Assembly: GCF_900496975.1 (NCBI RefSeq)
Contig: NZ_UFQC01000052.1
Span: forward strand, 1-37,915
Source: Achromobacter veterisilvae
Lineage (GTDB): Bacteria > Pseudomonadota > Gammaproteobacteria > Burkholderiales > Burkholderiaceae_B
Length of the DNA: 37,915 nucleotides
Direction of reading: 5' to 3'
Under the pieces are notes generated by a model that did not search any database, was not told where the DNA came from, and saw only the letters and a list, made by a program, of their open reading frames with translations. Shown piece after piece: positions 15,273 through 23,568 of the stretch (within the stretch, counting starts at the first letter, position 1; each line of letters opens with the position of its first letter). A program made the translations under genes and the position numbers.

Positions 15273-16162
15273 AAGAACTCATACTGATCCATGGCCGGTC
15301 GCAGCAGGGCAAGGATTCGAAGGCGCTCAAGCGCGCCTGGATCGAGGCCTGGGGCAGGGGCTTGGCGGCGGCGGGACTGAGCCTGCCCATCCCCGAGGAA
15401 CGGATCCGCTTTCCGTACTACGGCGACACGCTGCGGGATCTGCTTGAGGGCATTTCCGAAGCGGACGCCGCGAAGATCATCGTGCGCGGCGCCCAGGAAG
15501 ACGATATCGCCGCGGGCCTGCTGCTTGCCTTGCTGAACGAATACATCGCCGCCTGCGGGATCGGCGAAGACGAGATCCGGCGCAATCTTCCGCCCGCCGC
15601 CGGTCCGGTCGTGGTCGAACGCGGACCGCAGAACTGGCGCTGGGTGCATGCGGTGCTGCGGACCATCGACCAGCGCGTGCCGGGCAGCGGCGTCCTGATC
15701 GGCCTGTTGACCAGCGATGTCTCCCTCTACTTGCGCAATACCAATGTGCGCGGCGCGATCAACGGCGGCGTCCTCGAGGCTTTCGACCGGCCGTTGGACA
15801 AGGTGGTGGTCGCCCATTCCCTGGGAACGATCGTCGCCTACCTGCTGCTGCGGCAAGTCGGCAGCGAGGCCGGCTGGCGCGTGCCGGCCCTGATCACCCT
15901 GGGTTCGCCCTTGGGCATCAAGGCGATACGGGGGCGCCTGGGCGGCGTGCGGCACCCTGACTGCGTGGGCCGCTGGTTCAACGCCCGGGATCCGCGCGAC
16001 GTGGTCGCGCTGTATTCCCTGGACGAGCGGAATTTCGGGGTCGTCCCGGCCATCGAAAACAAGACCGACGTCCACAACCGCAGCAGCAACCGGCACGGCA
16101 TCGAGGGATACCTGGAAGACCCGGTCATCGCCAGTCGCATCCACGGCGCGCTGGTCGGCTGA
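15269..16162 (+). CDS. Alpha/beta hydrolase (lipase/esterase-like), partner of the caspase
   Basis: 297 residues, cytoplasmic. It opens with the typical LILIHGR strand (oxyanion HG at 8-9). The nucleophile elbow is VVVAHSLGTIVAY with Ser184. Asp241 or Asp244 (NARDPRD) and His276 (SNRHGIEGYL) are the likely remaining triad members. LGSPLG (211-216) follows the strand after the nucleophile, as in lipases and PGAP1/LipA-like hydrolases. Its start codon overlaps the caspase stop, so the two are translated together. A membrane phospholipase or thioesterase role, with the caspase as activator or brake, is an inference from context. The substrate cannot be told. Confidence 0.85.
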   Translation: MKELILIHGRSQQGKDSKALKRAWIEAWGRGLAAAGLSLPIPEERIRFPYYGDTLRDLLEGISEADAAKIIVRGAQEDDIAAGLLLALLNEYIAACGIGEDEIRRNLPPAAGPVVVERGPQNWRWVHAVLRTIDQRVPGSGVLIGLLTSDVSLYLRNTNVRGAINGGVLEAFDRPLDKVVVAHSLGTIVAYLLLRQVGSEAGWRVPALITLGSPLGIKAIRGRLGGVRHPDCVGRWFNARDPRDVVALYSLDERNFGVVPAIENKTDVHNRSSNRHGIEGYLEDPVIASRIHGALVG

Positions 16163-16207
16163 CCGGCGGCGGGGCGGGCGCGGGCGTGGATGGCGGTCCC
16201 AGGCAAC

Positions 16208-16237
16208 TTGCGAAATAATGATTAGGCGCCTTACTAT
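16208..16237 (+). promoter_or_regulatory. Promoter and possible MarR operator
   Basis: TTGCGA (16208-16213), an 18-base spacer and TACTAT (16232-16237) form a fair sigma-70 promoter ahead of the marR-like gene. An 8-bp palindrome AGGCGCCT (16224-16231) lies in the spacer, a common location for a self-repressing MarR operator. Binding is inferred only. Confidence 0.45.
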
Positions 16238-16268
16238 GTGCTGGTGAATCACTTCCGGAACGCCTTCC

Positions 16269-16799
16269 ATGCAGGACGCGCAACACATGCTGGAACCCAA
16301 ACACCGCGCGCTGCTGAGCGTCGCGGCCGAGCGCGGCCTGCCCTCGGCCAGCGGCATCGGCCTGTGTTTCCAGTTGCTGTCGCTGGCCGCCGCCATCGAC
16401 CGGGACTGCGCTGCGCGGCTGGCGCCGCATGGGCTGTCCGAAGGCAAGTTCGTGTTGTTGTTCCTGTTGCACGAACAGGCGGACGGGATGGCGCCGCACG
16501 AGCTGGCTGAAGGCGCCGGCGTCACGCGCGCCACGGTCACGGGCTTGCTGGACGGATTGGAGCGCGACGGCTTTTTGTCTCGGAAGGCGGGCAAGGAAGA
16601 CCGGCGCAAGGTCAAGGTGAAGCTGACCGCCAAGGGCAGGGCGATGGCCGCAAGGCTCCTCAAGGAACATACGGACTGGATCGGTTCGCTGTTCGCGGAC
16701 CTGGGCCCGCGGGACGCCGCGAGCCTGCGCGGATTGCTGGCGCGGATCTGGTCGGGCACGGATGCGGGCCGCGCCGCTTCAAAGGAGCTCGCATCATGA
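16269..16799 (+). CDS. MarR family transcriptional regulator
   Basis: 176 residues. The winged helix-turn-helix spans about 70-140: LSEGKFVLLFLLHEQADGM, then the recognition helix in APHELAEGAGVTRATVTGLL, and the wing KAGKEDRRKVKVKLTAKG, all typical MarR. Flanking helices provide dimerisation. It overlaps the next gene by 4 bases (ATGA, 16796-16799), so it is co-expressed with the DNA-alkylation-repeat protein and probably controls this operon. A second in-frame ATG at 16287 is an alternative start. The ligand is unknown. Confidence 0.9.
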   Translation: MQDAQHMLEPKHRALLSVAAERGLPSASGIGLCFQLLSLAAAIDRDCAARLAPHGLSEGKFVLLFLLHEQADGMAPHELAEGAGVTRATVTGLLDGLERDGFLSRKAGKEDRRKVKVKLTAKGRAMAARLLKEHTDWIGSLFADLGPRDAASLRGLLARIWSGTDAGRAASKELAS

Positions 16800-17581
16800 G
16801 CAAGGCGGGATCCGCGGCTTCGAAGCCGCCCGGCCGGGGCGTCAAGGACGTCGACCCGGAACGCCTGGCGCGGCTGAATGCGGGCGAGCCCGCCGCCACG
16901 CTGACCGAATGCCTGGCGGTGGATTTTGCCGCGCTGATGCAGGCCGTGGCGCCCGACGCGGGCGACGGCGCGGTCAATGCGATGCGCGCGCAGGCGGCGC
17001 TGGGGATTTCCCGGCGCATGGCGCTGGCGGCGCGCCTCCTGGAAGAGCGGCTGGGGCCGGACGGCTTCGAGACGCTGAAGGCGCACCGTTCGGATACCGT
17101 GCGCGGCTGGGCCTGCTTCATGGTGGGCGCCATGCCGGCCGCGACGCTGCGCGAGCGCCTGGATCTTATCCGCCCGCTGGCCGACGACGCGCATTTCGGC
17201 GTGCGGGAATGGGCCTGGCTGGCAGTGCGCCCGCAACTGGCCGCCGAACTGGACGCCGCCGTGGAACTGCTGCTGCCCTGGACCGGGGATCCCTCGGAAC
17301 GGGTGCGGCGCTTCGCCAGCGAGTCCTTGCGGCCGCGCGGGGTCTGGTGCGCGCACATCGCGGCGTTGAAAACCGATCCCGGCAGGGCGCTGCCCCTGCT
17401 GGAACCGCTGCGGGCCGATCCGGCCGCCTATGTGCAGGACTCGGTGGCGAACTGGCTGAACGACGCCAGCAAGGACCGGCCGGACTGGGTGCGAGGCGTC
17501 TGCGAGCGCTGGTCGAAAGGCCACCCGGCCGAGGCGACGGAACGGATCTGCAAGCGCGCGCTGCGTTCCATCGGGGTCTGA
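16796..17581 (+). CDS. DNA alkylation repeat (AlkC/AlkD-like HEAT) protein
   Basis: 261 residues, all helical, built of HEAT-like repeats. The segments VREWAWLAVRPQL, DPSERVRRFASESLRPRGVW and YVQDSVANWLNDASKDRPDW are characteristic of DNA-alkylation-repeat proteins, which wrap DNA on a concave basic surface and excise N3/N7-alkylated bases. Length agrees with AlkD-type proteins (about 230-370). The Trp-rich helices and the Arg-rich repeat faces support DNA binding; I cannot confirm the catalytic Asp/Trp pair. Being in one operon with a MarR regulator suggests induction by a chemical stress. It converges on the SDR gene with only 3 bases between stops. Confidence 0.8.
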   Translation: MSKAGSAASKPPGRGVKDVDPERLARLNAGEPAATLTECLAVDFAALMQAVAPDAGDGAVNAMRAQAALGISRRMALAARLLEERLGPDGFETLKAHRSDTVRGWACFMVGAMPAATLRERLDLIRPLADDAHFGVREWAWLAVRPQLAAELDAAVELLLPWTGDPSERVRRFASESLRPRGVWCAHIAALKTDPGRALPLLEPLRADPAAYVQDSVANWLNDASKDRPDWVRGVCERWSKGHPAEATERICKRALRSIGV

Positions 17582-17584
17582 ATC

Positions 17585-18334
17585 CTATAACTGGCTCATG
17601 CCCCCGTCCGCGATGATTTCCGTGCCGACGATGAAGGCGGACTCGGGCGAGGCCAGGTGCAGCACGGTCGAGGCGATTTCCTGCGGGGTGCCGAAGCGGC
17701 CCAGCGGCACCTGGGCGCGGATGCCGGCGGCGGTCTTTTCCAGCGCTTCGGCGTCCAGTCCCAGCTTGCTGTAGATCGGCGTGGCGACGGGGCCCGGGCT
17801 GACGACGTTGACGCGTATTCCGCGCGGCAGCAGTTCCGCCGACAAGGTCTTGGCCAGGGAGATCAGCGCGGCCTTGCTGGCGGCGTAAATGGAGGAAGCC
17901 GGCATGCCGATGCGGGCGTTGATCGAGCCGTTCAGGACGATGGAAGCGCCGGGATTGAGCAGCGGGTCCAGCGCCTGCAATTGGAAGTACGCGCCTTTGA
18001 CGTTGGTCGAGAAAGTCTGGTCCCAGAGCGCTTCGGTGGCTTCGGCCAGCGGAGCGAACCGGGCTACGCCGGCGTTGATGAATACGGCGTCCAGGCGGAT
18101 GCCGGCCTGGCGCAATTCGGCCGCCAGCGCGGCGGCCGCGCCGGGCGCGCCGGCGTCGTTGCGCAGCGCCAGGGCGTGCGAGCCCAGGCTGGCGCGGACC
18201 TGCTTCAGCACCGCGGCGTCGCGGCCGGTGACGACGACGCGGGCCCCTTCGGCGGCGAAGGCCTGGGCGGCGGCGAGGCCGATGCCGCTGGTGCCGCCCG
18301 TGACCAGGACGGTCTTCTGTTCGAAACGGTTCAT
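17585..18334 (-). CDS. SDR family NAD(P)-dependent oxidoreductase
   Basis: 249 residues, classical short-chain dehydrogenase size. The cofactor motif TGGTSGIG is at 12-19, FINAG at 85-89, and the catalytic residues are Asn111, Ser137, Tyr150 and Lys154 (YAASK). Arg38 after the second strand (VVVTGRD) favours NADPH. The ATG at 18334 is preceded by AAGGAG 8 bases upstream; the reading frame stays open further upstream only by chance. C-terminal GTEIIADGGMSQL is the usual SDR end. It stands alone on its strand between two plus-strand genes. The substrate is unknown. Confidence 0.92.
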   Translation of the reverse strand: MNRFEQKTVLVTGGTSGIGLAAAQAFAAEGARVVVTGRDAAVLKQVRASLGSHALALRNDAGAPGAAAALAAELRQAGIRLDAVFINAGVARFAPLAEATEALWDQTFSTNVKGAYFQLQALDPLLNPGASIVLNGSINARIGMPASSIYAASKAALISLAKTLSAELLPRGIRVNVVSPGPVATPIYSKLGLDAEALEKTAAGIRAQVPLGRFGTPQEIASTVLHLASPESAFIVGTEIIADGGMSQL

Positions 18335-18508
18335 GGTGGGCTCCTTGGAAGCCGGGGAGTTGCTTGCGGGCCTTGCCGCTTGCAGGGTTGCCGCATCCCA
18401 CGATAGAGCAATCGGGGGCCCGGCGGGCGATTCGTTATAGTCGTTGCTGACCGCAATCAATCTGCGGCAATGCGGAAAAGTCCGCGCACGACAGTCCAAA
18501 GGACGGGC

Positions 18509-19288
18509 ATGGAAGAGACGACACTGAACTGGGCATCGCTGGTCGATGACCTGAACAAGCTGCTGCGCCTGAAGACCACGGTCATCGGCATGAAGCTCTA
18601 CGAGCGCGAAGAAGACATGGCGGCGGTCAAGGGCCTGCGGCGCCCGCAGGCCACGCACACCACCGACCAGATCGTGGGCATGGCGGCCCGGCTGGGCTGG
18701 ACGGTGGGCATTACCGGCGACGACCTGGTCGGCGCGCAGTGCCGCGCGGTGATCGGCCTGGGGCCGCAGGACGAGGCCTGGAAGAGCGGCAAGGACTACG
18801 TGGGCGTGTGGCACGCCACGCCGGAGGACGCGCGGGCCCGCCAGGAAGCGCTGTCCTGCGTGCCGGCGGGCAAGTACCGCGGCATGGTGGTTTCGCCCCT
18901 GGCCTCGGGCCGGCTGGATCCTCCCGACATCTGCCTGGTCTACGCCACGCCCGGCCAGATGATCATCCTGATCAACGGCCTGCAATGGAAGAACTACCGG
19001 CGCTTCGACTGGAGCGTGGTCGGCGAGACCGCCTGTGCGGATTCCTGGGGCCGGGCGCTGGCCACCGGCGAACCCAGCCTGTCGCTGCCCTGTTTCGCCG
19101 AGCGCCGTTACGGCGGCGTGCCGGACGAGGAAATGCTGATGGCCCTGCCGCCGCGCTACCTGCCGATCGCCATCGAAGGCATGAAGGCCTTGTCGGCCAA
19201 CGGGCTGCGCTATCCCATACCGCCCTACGGCATCCAGAACGACGTGCGGGCCGGCATGGGCGTGAGCTACGCGCAGCGGGGAGCCTAG
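18509..19288 (+). CDS. DUF169 family protein
   Basis: 259 residues from ATG 18509 (MEETTLNWASLVDDL), chosen because AAGGA lies 6 bases upstream; an earlier ATG at 18470 lacks this. The family features are RLKTTVIGMKLY near the start, Cys-containing stretches (GAQCRAVIGLG, EALSCVPAG, VVGETACADSW) and the conserved YATPGQMIILINGLQW block. I recognise it as DUF169, a family of unknown function with conserved cysteines, often near redox or C1 metabolism genes. It converges on and overlaps the LysR gene by 4 bases. No signal peptide. Confidence 0.82.
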   Translation: MEETTLNWASLVDDLNKLLRLKTTVIGMKLYEREEDMAAVKGLRRPQATHTTDQIVGMAARLGWTVGITGDDLVGAQCRAVIGLGPQDEAWKSGKDYVGVWHATPEDARARQEALSCVPAGKYRGMVVSPLASGRLDPPDICLVYATPGQMIILINGLQWKNYRRFDWSVVGETACADSWGRALATGEPSLSLPCFAERRYGGVPDEEMLMALPPRYLPIAIEGMKALSANGLRYPIPPYGIQNDVRAGMGVSYAQRGA

Positions 19289-20196
19289 CCCGGGTCCGCG
19301 GCTTGCAGCGCGGCCGCGAGGACCCGGGCCGCCGGGCCCAGGGGCTGGTCGATGCGGTGCGCCAGATAGGTCTCGGTGGCCACCTGGCTGCCGCGTCCCA
19401 GGCTGCCGGTCGGCAGGCGCAGCAGGCGGCCTTCGGCGAGGTCGCGTTCCACCTGCCACAACGGCAGGCGGCCCCAGCCGACGCCCGCCACGATCAGGGC
19501 GTGCTTGGCGTCCTGGCCGTTGACGCGGCAGGTCTGCGGCGACAGCACCGCGAAGTCGCGGCCTTCCGTCAGCGCGGAAGGGTCCGATTGCACGATCTGC
19601 ACGTGGTCCGCGAGTTCCGCCGGGCCCAGCGGCGCGTCCGCGGCGACGTGCCGCGCCAGGGCGTGCGCCGCGCCCACGACCGCCACCATCTGCACGGACG
19701 ATAGCGCCTGCACGGCGATGCGCGGGTGGCGGAAATGTTCGCCCGCGATGATGCCCAGCGTGTGGCTGCGCGCCAGCAGGGCTTCGATCGGGCCGCCCAG
19801 GGGCAGCACCGAAACCCGGGCGGCGACCGAGGGATAGACGGCGCGCATGGCGTTCAGGGCGGCGCCGACTTCCGCGATCGGAAACAAGGTGTCCACGGCC
19901 AGGGACAGTTCGAGTTCGACGCCTTCGCCCAGCCCTTGGGCACGGGCGCGCAGGGCGTCCACGCGCAGCAGGATGTCGCGGGCGTTGGCCAGCAGCGCGG
20001 CGCCCTGGGGCGTCATCGCGGGCCGGTGGCCGCTCCTGTCGAACAGCGTCACGCCCAGTTGCGACTCCATGTTGGCGATGGCGTGGCTGACGGCCGACTG
20101 CACGCGCGACAGGCGGCGCGCGGCCGCGCGGAAACTGCCGGCGTCGGCCACGGCGGCGAACACGCGCAACTGGTCCAGGGTGAGGGCGTCTATCAT
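19285..20196 (-). CDS. LysR family transcriptional regulator
   Basis: 303 residues, standard LTTR length. The N-terminal winged helix is clear: LTLDQLRVFAAVADAGSFRA followed by LSRVQSAVSHAIANMESQLG and LFDRSG. An effector domain of the periplasmic-binding type follows (about 90-295). It is divergent from the MFS gene at 20303 with a 106-base gap, the usual layout for a LysR regulator of a transporter, so it probably controls that gene. The effector is unknown. Confidence 0.93.
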   Translation of the reverse strand: MIDALTLDQLRVFAAVADAGSFRAAARRLSRVQSAVSHAIANMESQLGVTLFDRSGHRPAMTPQGAALLANARDILLRVDALRARAQGLGEGVELELSLAVDTLFPIAEVGAALNAMRAVYPSVAARVSVLPLGGPIEALLARSHTLGIIAGEHFRHPRIAVQALSSVQMVAVVGAAHALARHVAADAPLGPAELADHVQIVQSDPSALTEGRDFAVLSPQTCRVNGQDAKHALIVAGVGWGRLPLWQVERDLAEGRLLRLPTGSLGRGSQVATETYLAHRIDQPLGPAARVLAAALQAADPG

Positions 20197-20302
20197 TCTG
20201 CCGGCCGATCTACAGAATCGATCAATTTAATCAGAAGGTTATCACTTACCGGAATCGGTTTCTGCTGGCATCCTGGCTGGGTTCCGAAGAGGGGAGACAA
20301 GC
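20197..20302. promoter_or_regulatory. Divergent LysR/MFS promoter region
   Basis: This 106-base AT-richer gap separates divergent genes. It has three ATCA motifs in 20220-20245 and T-N11-A spacings that would suit LysR binding, but no single inverted repeat stands out. Promoter hexamers could not be assigned with confidence. Confidence 0.4.
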
Positions 20303-21481
20303 ATGGGCAAGGAAGACGCGCGCCGGGGGGCGGTGCTGGCGATCGTTGGGGCGGGCGTGGTGGCGGCGCTGCAGGTGGGCAAGCTCATCATCGCCGCGCC
20401 GCTGTTGCGCAAGGACCTCGGGCTGGACCTGGCCTCCATCGGGGCGCTGGCCGCCGTGTTCTCCGTCCTGGGCATGTTCGGCGGGATCGCGGCGGGCGGC
20501 GTCATCACGCGCTTTGGCGCGCGGCGCATGCTGCTGGCCGGGCTGGCGGCGACGGCGGCGGGTTCGGCCATGGGCGCCATGGCGCCGGGCTACGGCATCC
20601 TCCTGGCTTCGCGCGTAGTCGAGGGCCTGGGCTTTCTGATGATTACGGTGGCGGGGCCGGCCGCCTTGCAACGCATGGTGTCGGCTTCCAACCGTGACTT
20701 CGCGTTCGCGCTGTGGAGCTGCTACATGCCCGCGGGCATGGCCATCGCCATGCTGGCTTCGCAGGCCTTCGGGGACTGGCGCGCCTATTGGTGGTGCGCG
20801 GGCGCGGCGGTGGCGGTGGCGCTGGTGAGCGTGGCGGCGCTGGCGCCCGCCACGCCGGCCGGGGCGCGCCTGTCGTGGCGCGGGCTGCGCCAGGATACGG
20901 CGGACACCGTGGGCGCGCCCGGGCCGGGCTTGCTGGCGTTGTCGTTCATGCTTTACAGCTTGATGTTCTTCGCGCTGTTCACTTTCCTGCCTATCCTGCT
21001 GACCGAGCAACTGGGCCTCACGCTGGCCACGGCCGGCGTCTACAGCGCCATCGCCAGCGCGGCCAACATGGTCGGCAACCTGGGCGCGGGCGTGCTGCTG
21101 GCGCGCGGCTGGCGGCGGTCCACGCTCATCGCCTGCGCCAGCGTGGCGATGGGCGCCGTGGCGCTGCTGATCTTCCGGTCCGTGCTGCCCGCCATGCCCA
21201 CCTTTCTGCTGTGCGTGCTGTTCTCGGCGGTGGGCGGGCTGATACCGGCCACGCTGCTGGGCACCGCGCCCCTGCTGGCGCCGCGTCCCGGGCTGACGGC
21301 GGCGTCGGTGGGGCTGGTGATGCAGGGCAGCAATCTCGGGCAGGTGATCGGGCCGCTGGCCGTGGGCGGCGCGATCGACCGCTACGGGTGGGCGTCGGCC
21401 TCGCTCATCGTGGCCGCGGCGGGGCTGGGCGGCGTGGCGCTGGCATGGCGCCTGCGGCGCCTGAAGGGCGCCAGGCTGTAG
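20303..21481 (+). CDS. MFS transporter (CynX/NimT-like)
   Basis: 392 residues with 12 predicted membrane helices in two halves. GVITRFGARRMLLAG is the loop after helix 2 (motif A). RVVEGLGFLMITVAGPA matches helix 4 of the NarK/CynX-like group, and MQGSNLGQVIGPLAVGG lies in a late helix. Length is normal. GGGGAG is 10 bases before the ATG. A divergent LysR regulator suggests substrate-induced expression. Import or export of a small organic anion is inferred from family resemblance only. Confidence 0.88.
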   Translation: MGKEDARRGAVLAIVGAGVVAALQVGKLIIAAPLLRKDLGLDLASIGALAAVFSVLGMFGGIAAGGVITRFGARRMLLAGLAATAAGSAMGAMAPGYGILLASRVVEGLGFLMITVAGPAALQRMVSASNRDFAFALWSCYMPAGMAIAMLASQAFGDWRAYWWCAGAAVAVALVSVAALAPATPAGARLSWRGLRQDTADTVGAPGPGLLALSFMLYSLMFFALFTFLPILLTEQLGLTLATAGVYSAIASAANMVGNLGAGVLLARGWRRSTLIACASVAMGAVALLIFRSVLPAMPTFLLCVLFSAVGGLIPATLLGTAPLLAPRPGLTAASVGLVMQGSNLGQVIGPLAVGGAIDRYGWASASLIVAAAGLGGVALAWRLRRLKGARL

Positions 21482-21551
21482 GCGGCGCGGCGGGCCGCGC
21501 CGTTGTCACGCGCCGGGCATATCATGGCGGTTCGTCCATTGTGGAGCCACT

Positions 21552-22223
21552 ATGCATACGCCTGCCCCCCGCCTGGTCATCTTCGATTGCGACGGCGTCC
21601 TGATCGATAGCGAGATCATCGCGGCGCGCGCCCAGTCGCGGGCCCTGGCCGCGCACGGCATCGCCATCACGCCCGAAGAGGCCGCGCACCGTTTCGCCGG
21701 CATTCCCGACGCGGACATGTGGCGGACGCTGCAACAGGAAAGCGAGCGCAGCCTGCCGGACGGATTCGCGCGGCAGTACGCCGACAGGCTGGAAGCCACG
21801 TTCCGCCAGGAACTGCGCGCGCTGCCCGGCGCGGCCGAGACGGTGGCGGCGCTGCGCGAGCGCGGGATGCAGGTCTGCGTGGCCTCCAGCAGCCTGCCCC
21901 CCAAGCTGGAAGCGGCCTTGAAGATGGTCGACCTGTGGGACGCGTTCGCGCCCAACGTCTTCAGCACGGCGCAGGTGGCGCGCGGCAAGCCGGCGCCCGA
22001 CATTTTCCTGTACGCGGCCCGGCAGATGCGGGCGGCGATCCTGGATTGCGTGGTGGTGGAAGACAGCGTGCCCGGCGTGCGCGCCGCCCGCGCCGCGCGC
22101 ATGCGCGCCATCGGTTTCGTGGGCGCATCGCACAACGGGCCGGACCAGCGCCAGCGGCTGCTGGACGAAGGCGCGTCCGAAGTCATCGACGACCTGCGGC
22201 GGTTGCCGGAGATCCTGTCGTAG
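21552..22223 (+). CDS. HAD family phosphatase (beta-phosphoglucomutase-like)
   Basis: 223 residues, subfamily IA. Motif I is FDCDGVLID with nucleophile Asp12 and acid/base Asp14; motif II is the VASSS stretch near 116; motif III Lys is in GKPAPDIF; motif IV is VVEDSVPG. The helical cap between about 20 and 85 is the small IA type. Such enzymes dephosphorylate sugar phosphates or 2-phosphoglycolate-like compounds in the cytoplasm. Which substrate is used here is not known. It stands alone, with GGAG shortly before the ATG. Confidence 0.9.
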   Translation: MHTPAPRLVIFDCDGVLIDSEIIAARAQSRALAAHGIAITPEEAAHRFAGIPDADMWRTLQQESERSLPDGFARQYADRLEATFRQELRALPGAAETVAALRERGMQVCVASSSLPPKLEAALKMVDLWDAFAPNVFSTAQVARGKPAPDIFLYAARQMRAAILDCVVVEDSVPGVRAARAARMRAIGFVGASHNGPDQRQRLLDEGASEVIDDLRRLPEILS

Positions 22224-22320
22224 AAAAATGCAGCCCGCGCGGGGCGTCATGCCATTGCGGCATAGGTTCGATGGATTCCAATTCCTTGCCCGGTGCTTGG
22301 CGGGTCATGTCTGCGTCATA

Positions 22321-22533
22321 TTAGCTTTGCAGGTTAAGCCAGAACTCGACAGACGTGCCGAAGAACCGGGATAGCCGCAAGGCGGTATCGGCGGTGATCG
22401 CGCGGCCCTTCTTGATGATGGCGGCGATGCGGGTCTGCGGCATGTGGATGGCATGGGCCAAACGATATTGCGTCAGGCCCAGGGGCTCAAGGAACTCGGT
22501 AGCCAGGATTTCGCCGGGCGTGGGAAGACTCAG
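22321..22533 (-). pseudogene. HigA-family antitoxin remnant
   Basis: The frame encodes PTPGEILATEFLEPLGL, then TQYRLAHAIHMPQTRIAAII, TADTALRLSRFFGTSVEFWL and NLQS. This is a clear HigA/VapI helix-turn-helix sequence. It lacks the usual C-terminal 10-20 residues after LNLQ. It also has no ATG, GTG or TTG at the right place: the only nearby candidate is a CTG at 22533 that overlaps the stop of the EamA gene. No higB toxin gene is adjacent. A degraded solo antitoxin is the simplest reading; translation by coupling from the EamA stop cannot be excluded. Confidence 0.55.
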
Positions 22534-23489
22534 GCGGCCGCAGATAGCGGCTCCGGCTTCACGCGCACGGCGCGCAGCACGCCTATCATCAGGCAGGCGA
22601 TGCCGGCGAGCGTCAGAGGCTGCGGCATCTGGCCGCGCAGGATGAAGGCGTAGGCCAGGGCCGCCAGCGTTTCGAACACGATGAGCTGTCCGGCCAGCGC
22701 GGTGGGCAGGCGCTGGCTGGCCTCGTTCCAGCACAGCGTGCCCAGCCAGGACGCGAACAGACCGATGATGGCCATCAGGGCCAGGAAGACCTCGGGCCGC
22801 GGGCCCGCCGGCATGGGAAACGCGCTGCCGGCGGCGGCCATGCCTCCCCACAGCGCGGCATAGCCCGCGAGCGCCAGCGGCAGGGTGGCCACGCCCTGGG
22901 CGGTGGCCCAGGTGCGCGGGCTGCGGTCCGGGTGCGCGCGCAGCCAGTCCGCATTGCGCAGCGGATACCAGGTCCAGCAGGCCACGGCGCCCAGCGCCAG
23001 CAGGGCGCCCACGGCATAGCGTTCCAGGTCGGCGCCGGCGTCCTGGCGCAGCGCCTGCAACTCCACCTGGTTGACGAAGGCGATGCCCAGCGCGATCAGC
23101 GCCAGCGACGGCGCCAGCCGCTTCCAGGGCAGCTTGCCGTCGCGCCGCGCGTTGCGCAGGTTGGCGCTGATGGCGATGACCACGGGCAGGGTGCCGATCA
23201 GCATGGTGGGCAGCGGGCCGCCCGCGCGCTGGATGGCGCTGGCCAGGCACAGGTAGTACAGCAGGTTGCCGATGGCGGCGAGCTTCAGCGCTTCGATCCA
23301 GTCGGCGCGGCTCAACTGGCGCAGGGCGCGGCGGTCCAGCCAGGCCAGCGGCAGGGCGATCAGGCCGAACGCCAGATAGCGCGCCACCGATTGCAGGGCC
23401 GCGGGATATTCCGGCAACAGCAGGGGCCCCACGAACACCAGCCCCCACATCAGGCCGGCGGCCAGGGCGTAAAGGGTTCCAGCCCACAT
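22530..23489 (-). CDS. EamA/DMT family transporter
   Basis: 319 residues from ATG 23489 (MWAGTLYALAAGLMWG), with GGAG 7 bases upstream; an earlier in-frame start at 23534 is less likely. About ten helices in two EamA repeats are visible, the first ending at QVELQAL and the second beginning AVGALLALGAVACWTWYPL. FASWLGTLCWNEASQRLPTALAGQL matches the conserved end of the second repeat. Family members export amino acids or metabolites. It lies 79 bases downstream of an AraC-type regulator on the same strand, a common pairing. Confidence 0.88.
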   Translation of the reverse strand: MWAGTLYALAAGLMWGLVFVGPLLLPEYPAALQSVARYLAFGLIALPLAWLDRRALRQLSRADWIEALKLAAIGNLLYYLCLASAIQRAGGPLPTMLIGTLPVVIAISANLRNARRDGKLPWKRLAPSLALIALGIAFVNQVELQALRQDAGADLERYAVGALLALGAVACWTWYPLRNADWLRAHPDRSPRTWATAQGVATLPLALAGYAALWGGMAAAGSAFPMPAGPRPEVFLALMAIIGLFASWLGTLCWNEASQRLPTALAGQLIVFETLAALAYAFILRGQMPQPLTLAGIACLMIGVLRAVRVKPEPLSAAA

Positions 23490-23568
23490 ACGATTGCTCC
23501 AGGTCAGTCCGGCCCCAATGTAGCCAGCGCGCAACCGGCGCGTCTTGTACCAGCTTGCGGTCCGGGGA

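Noticed and set aside
17585..19459. A 624-codon reading of the SDR gene with a long N-terminal extension
   Set aside because: The extension is low-complexity sequence opposite the DUF169 gene; the ATG at 18334 with AAGGAG gives a standard-length SDR.
22249..22263. ATGCC-attgc-GGCAT hairpin as a terminator for the HAD gene
   Set aside because: The stem is only 5 bp with no T-run, too weak to support.
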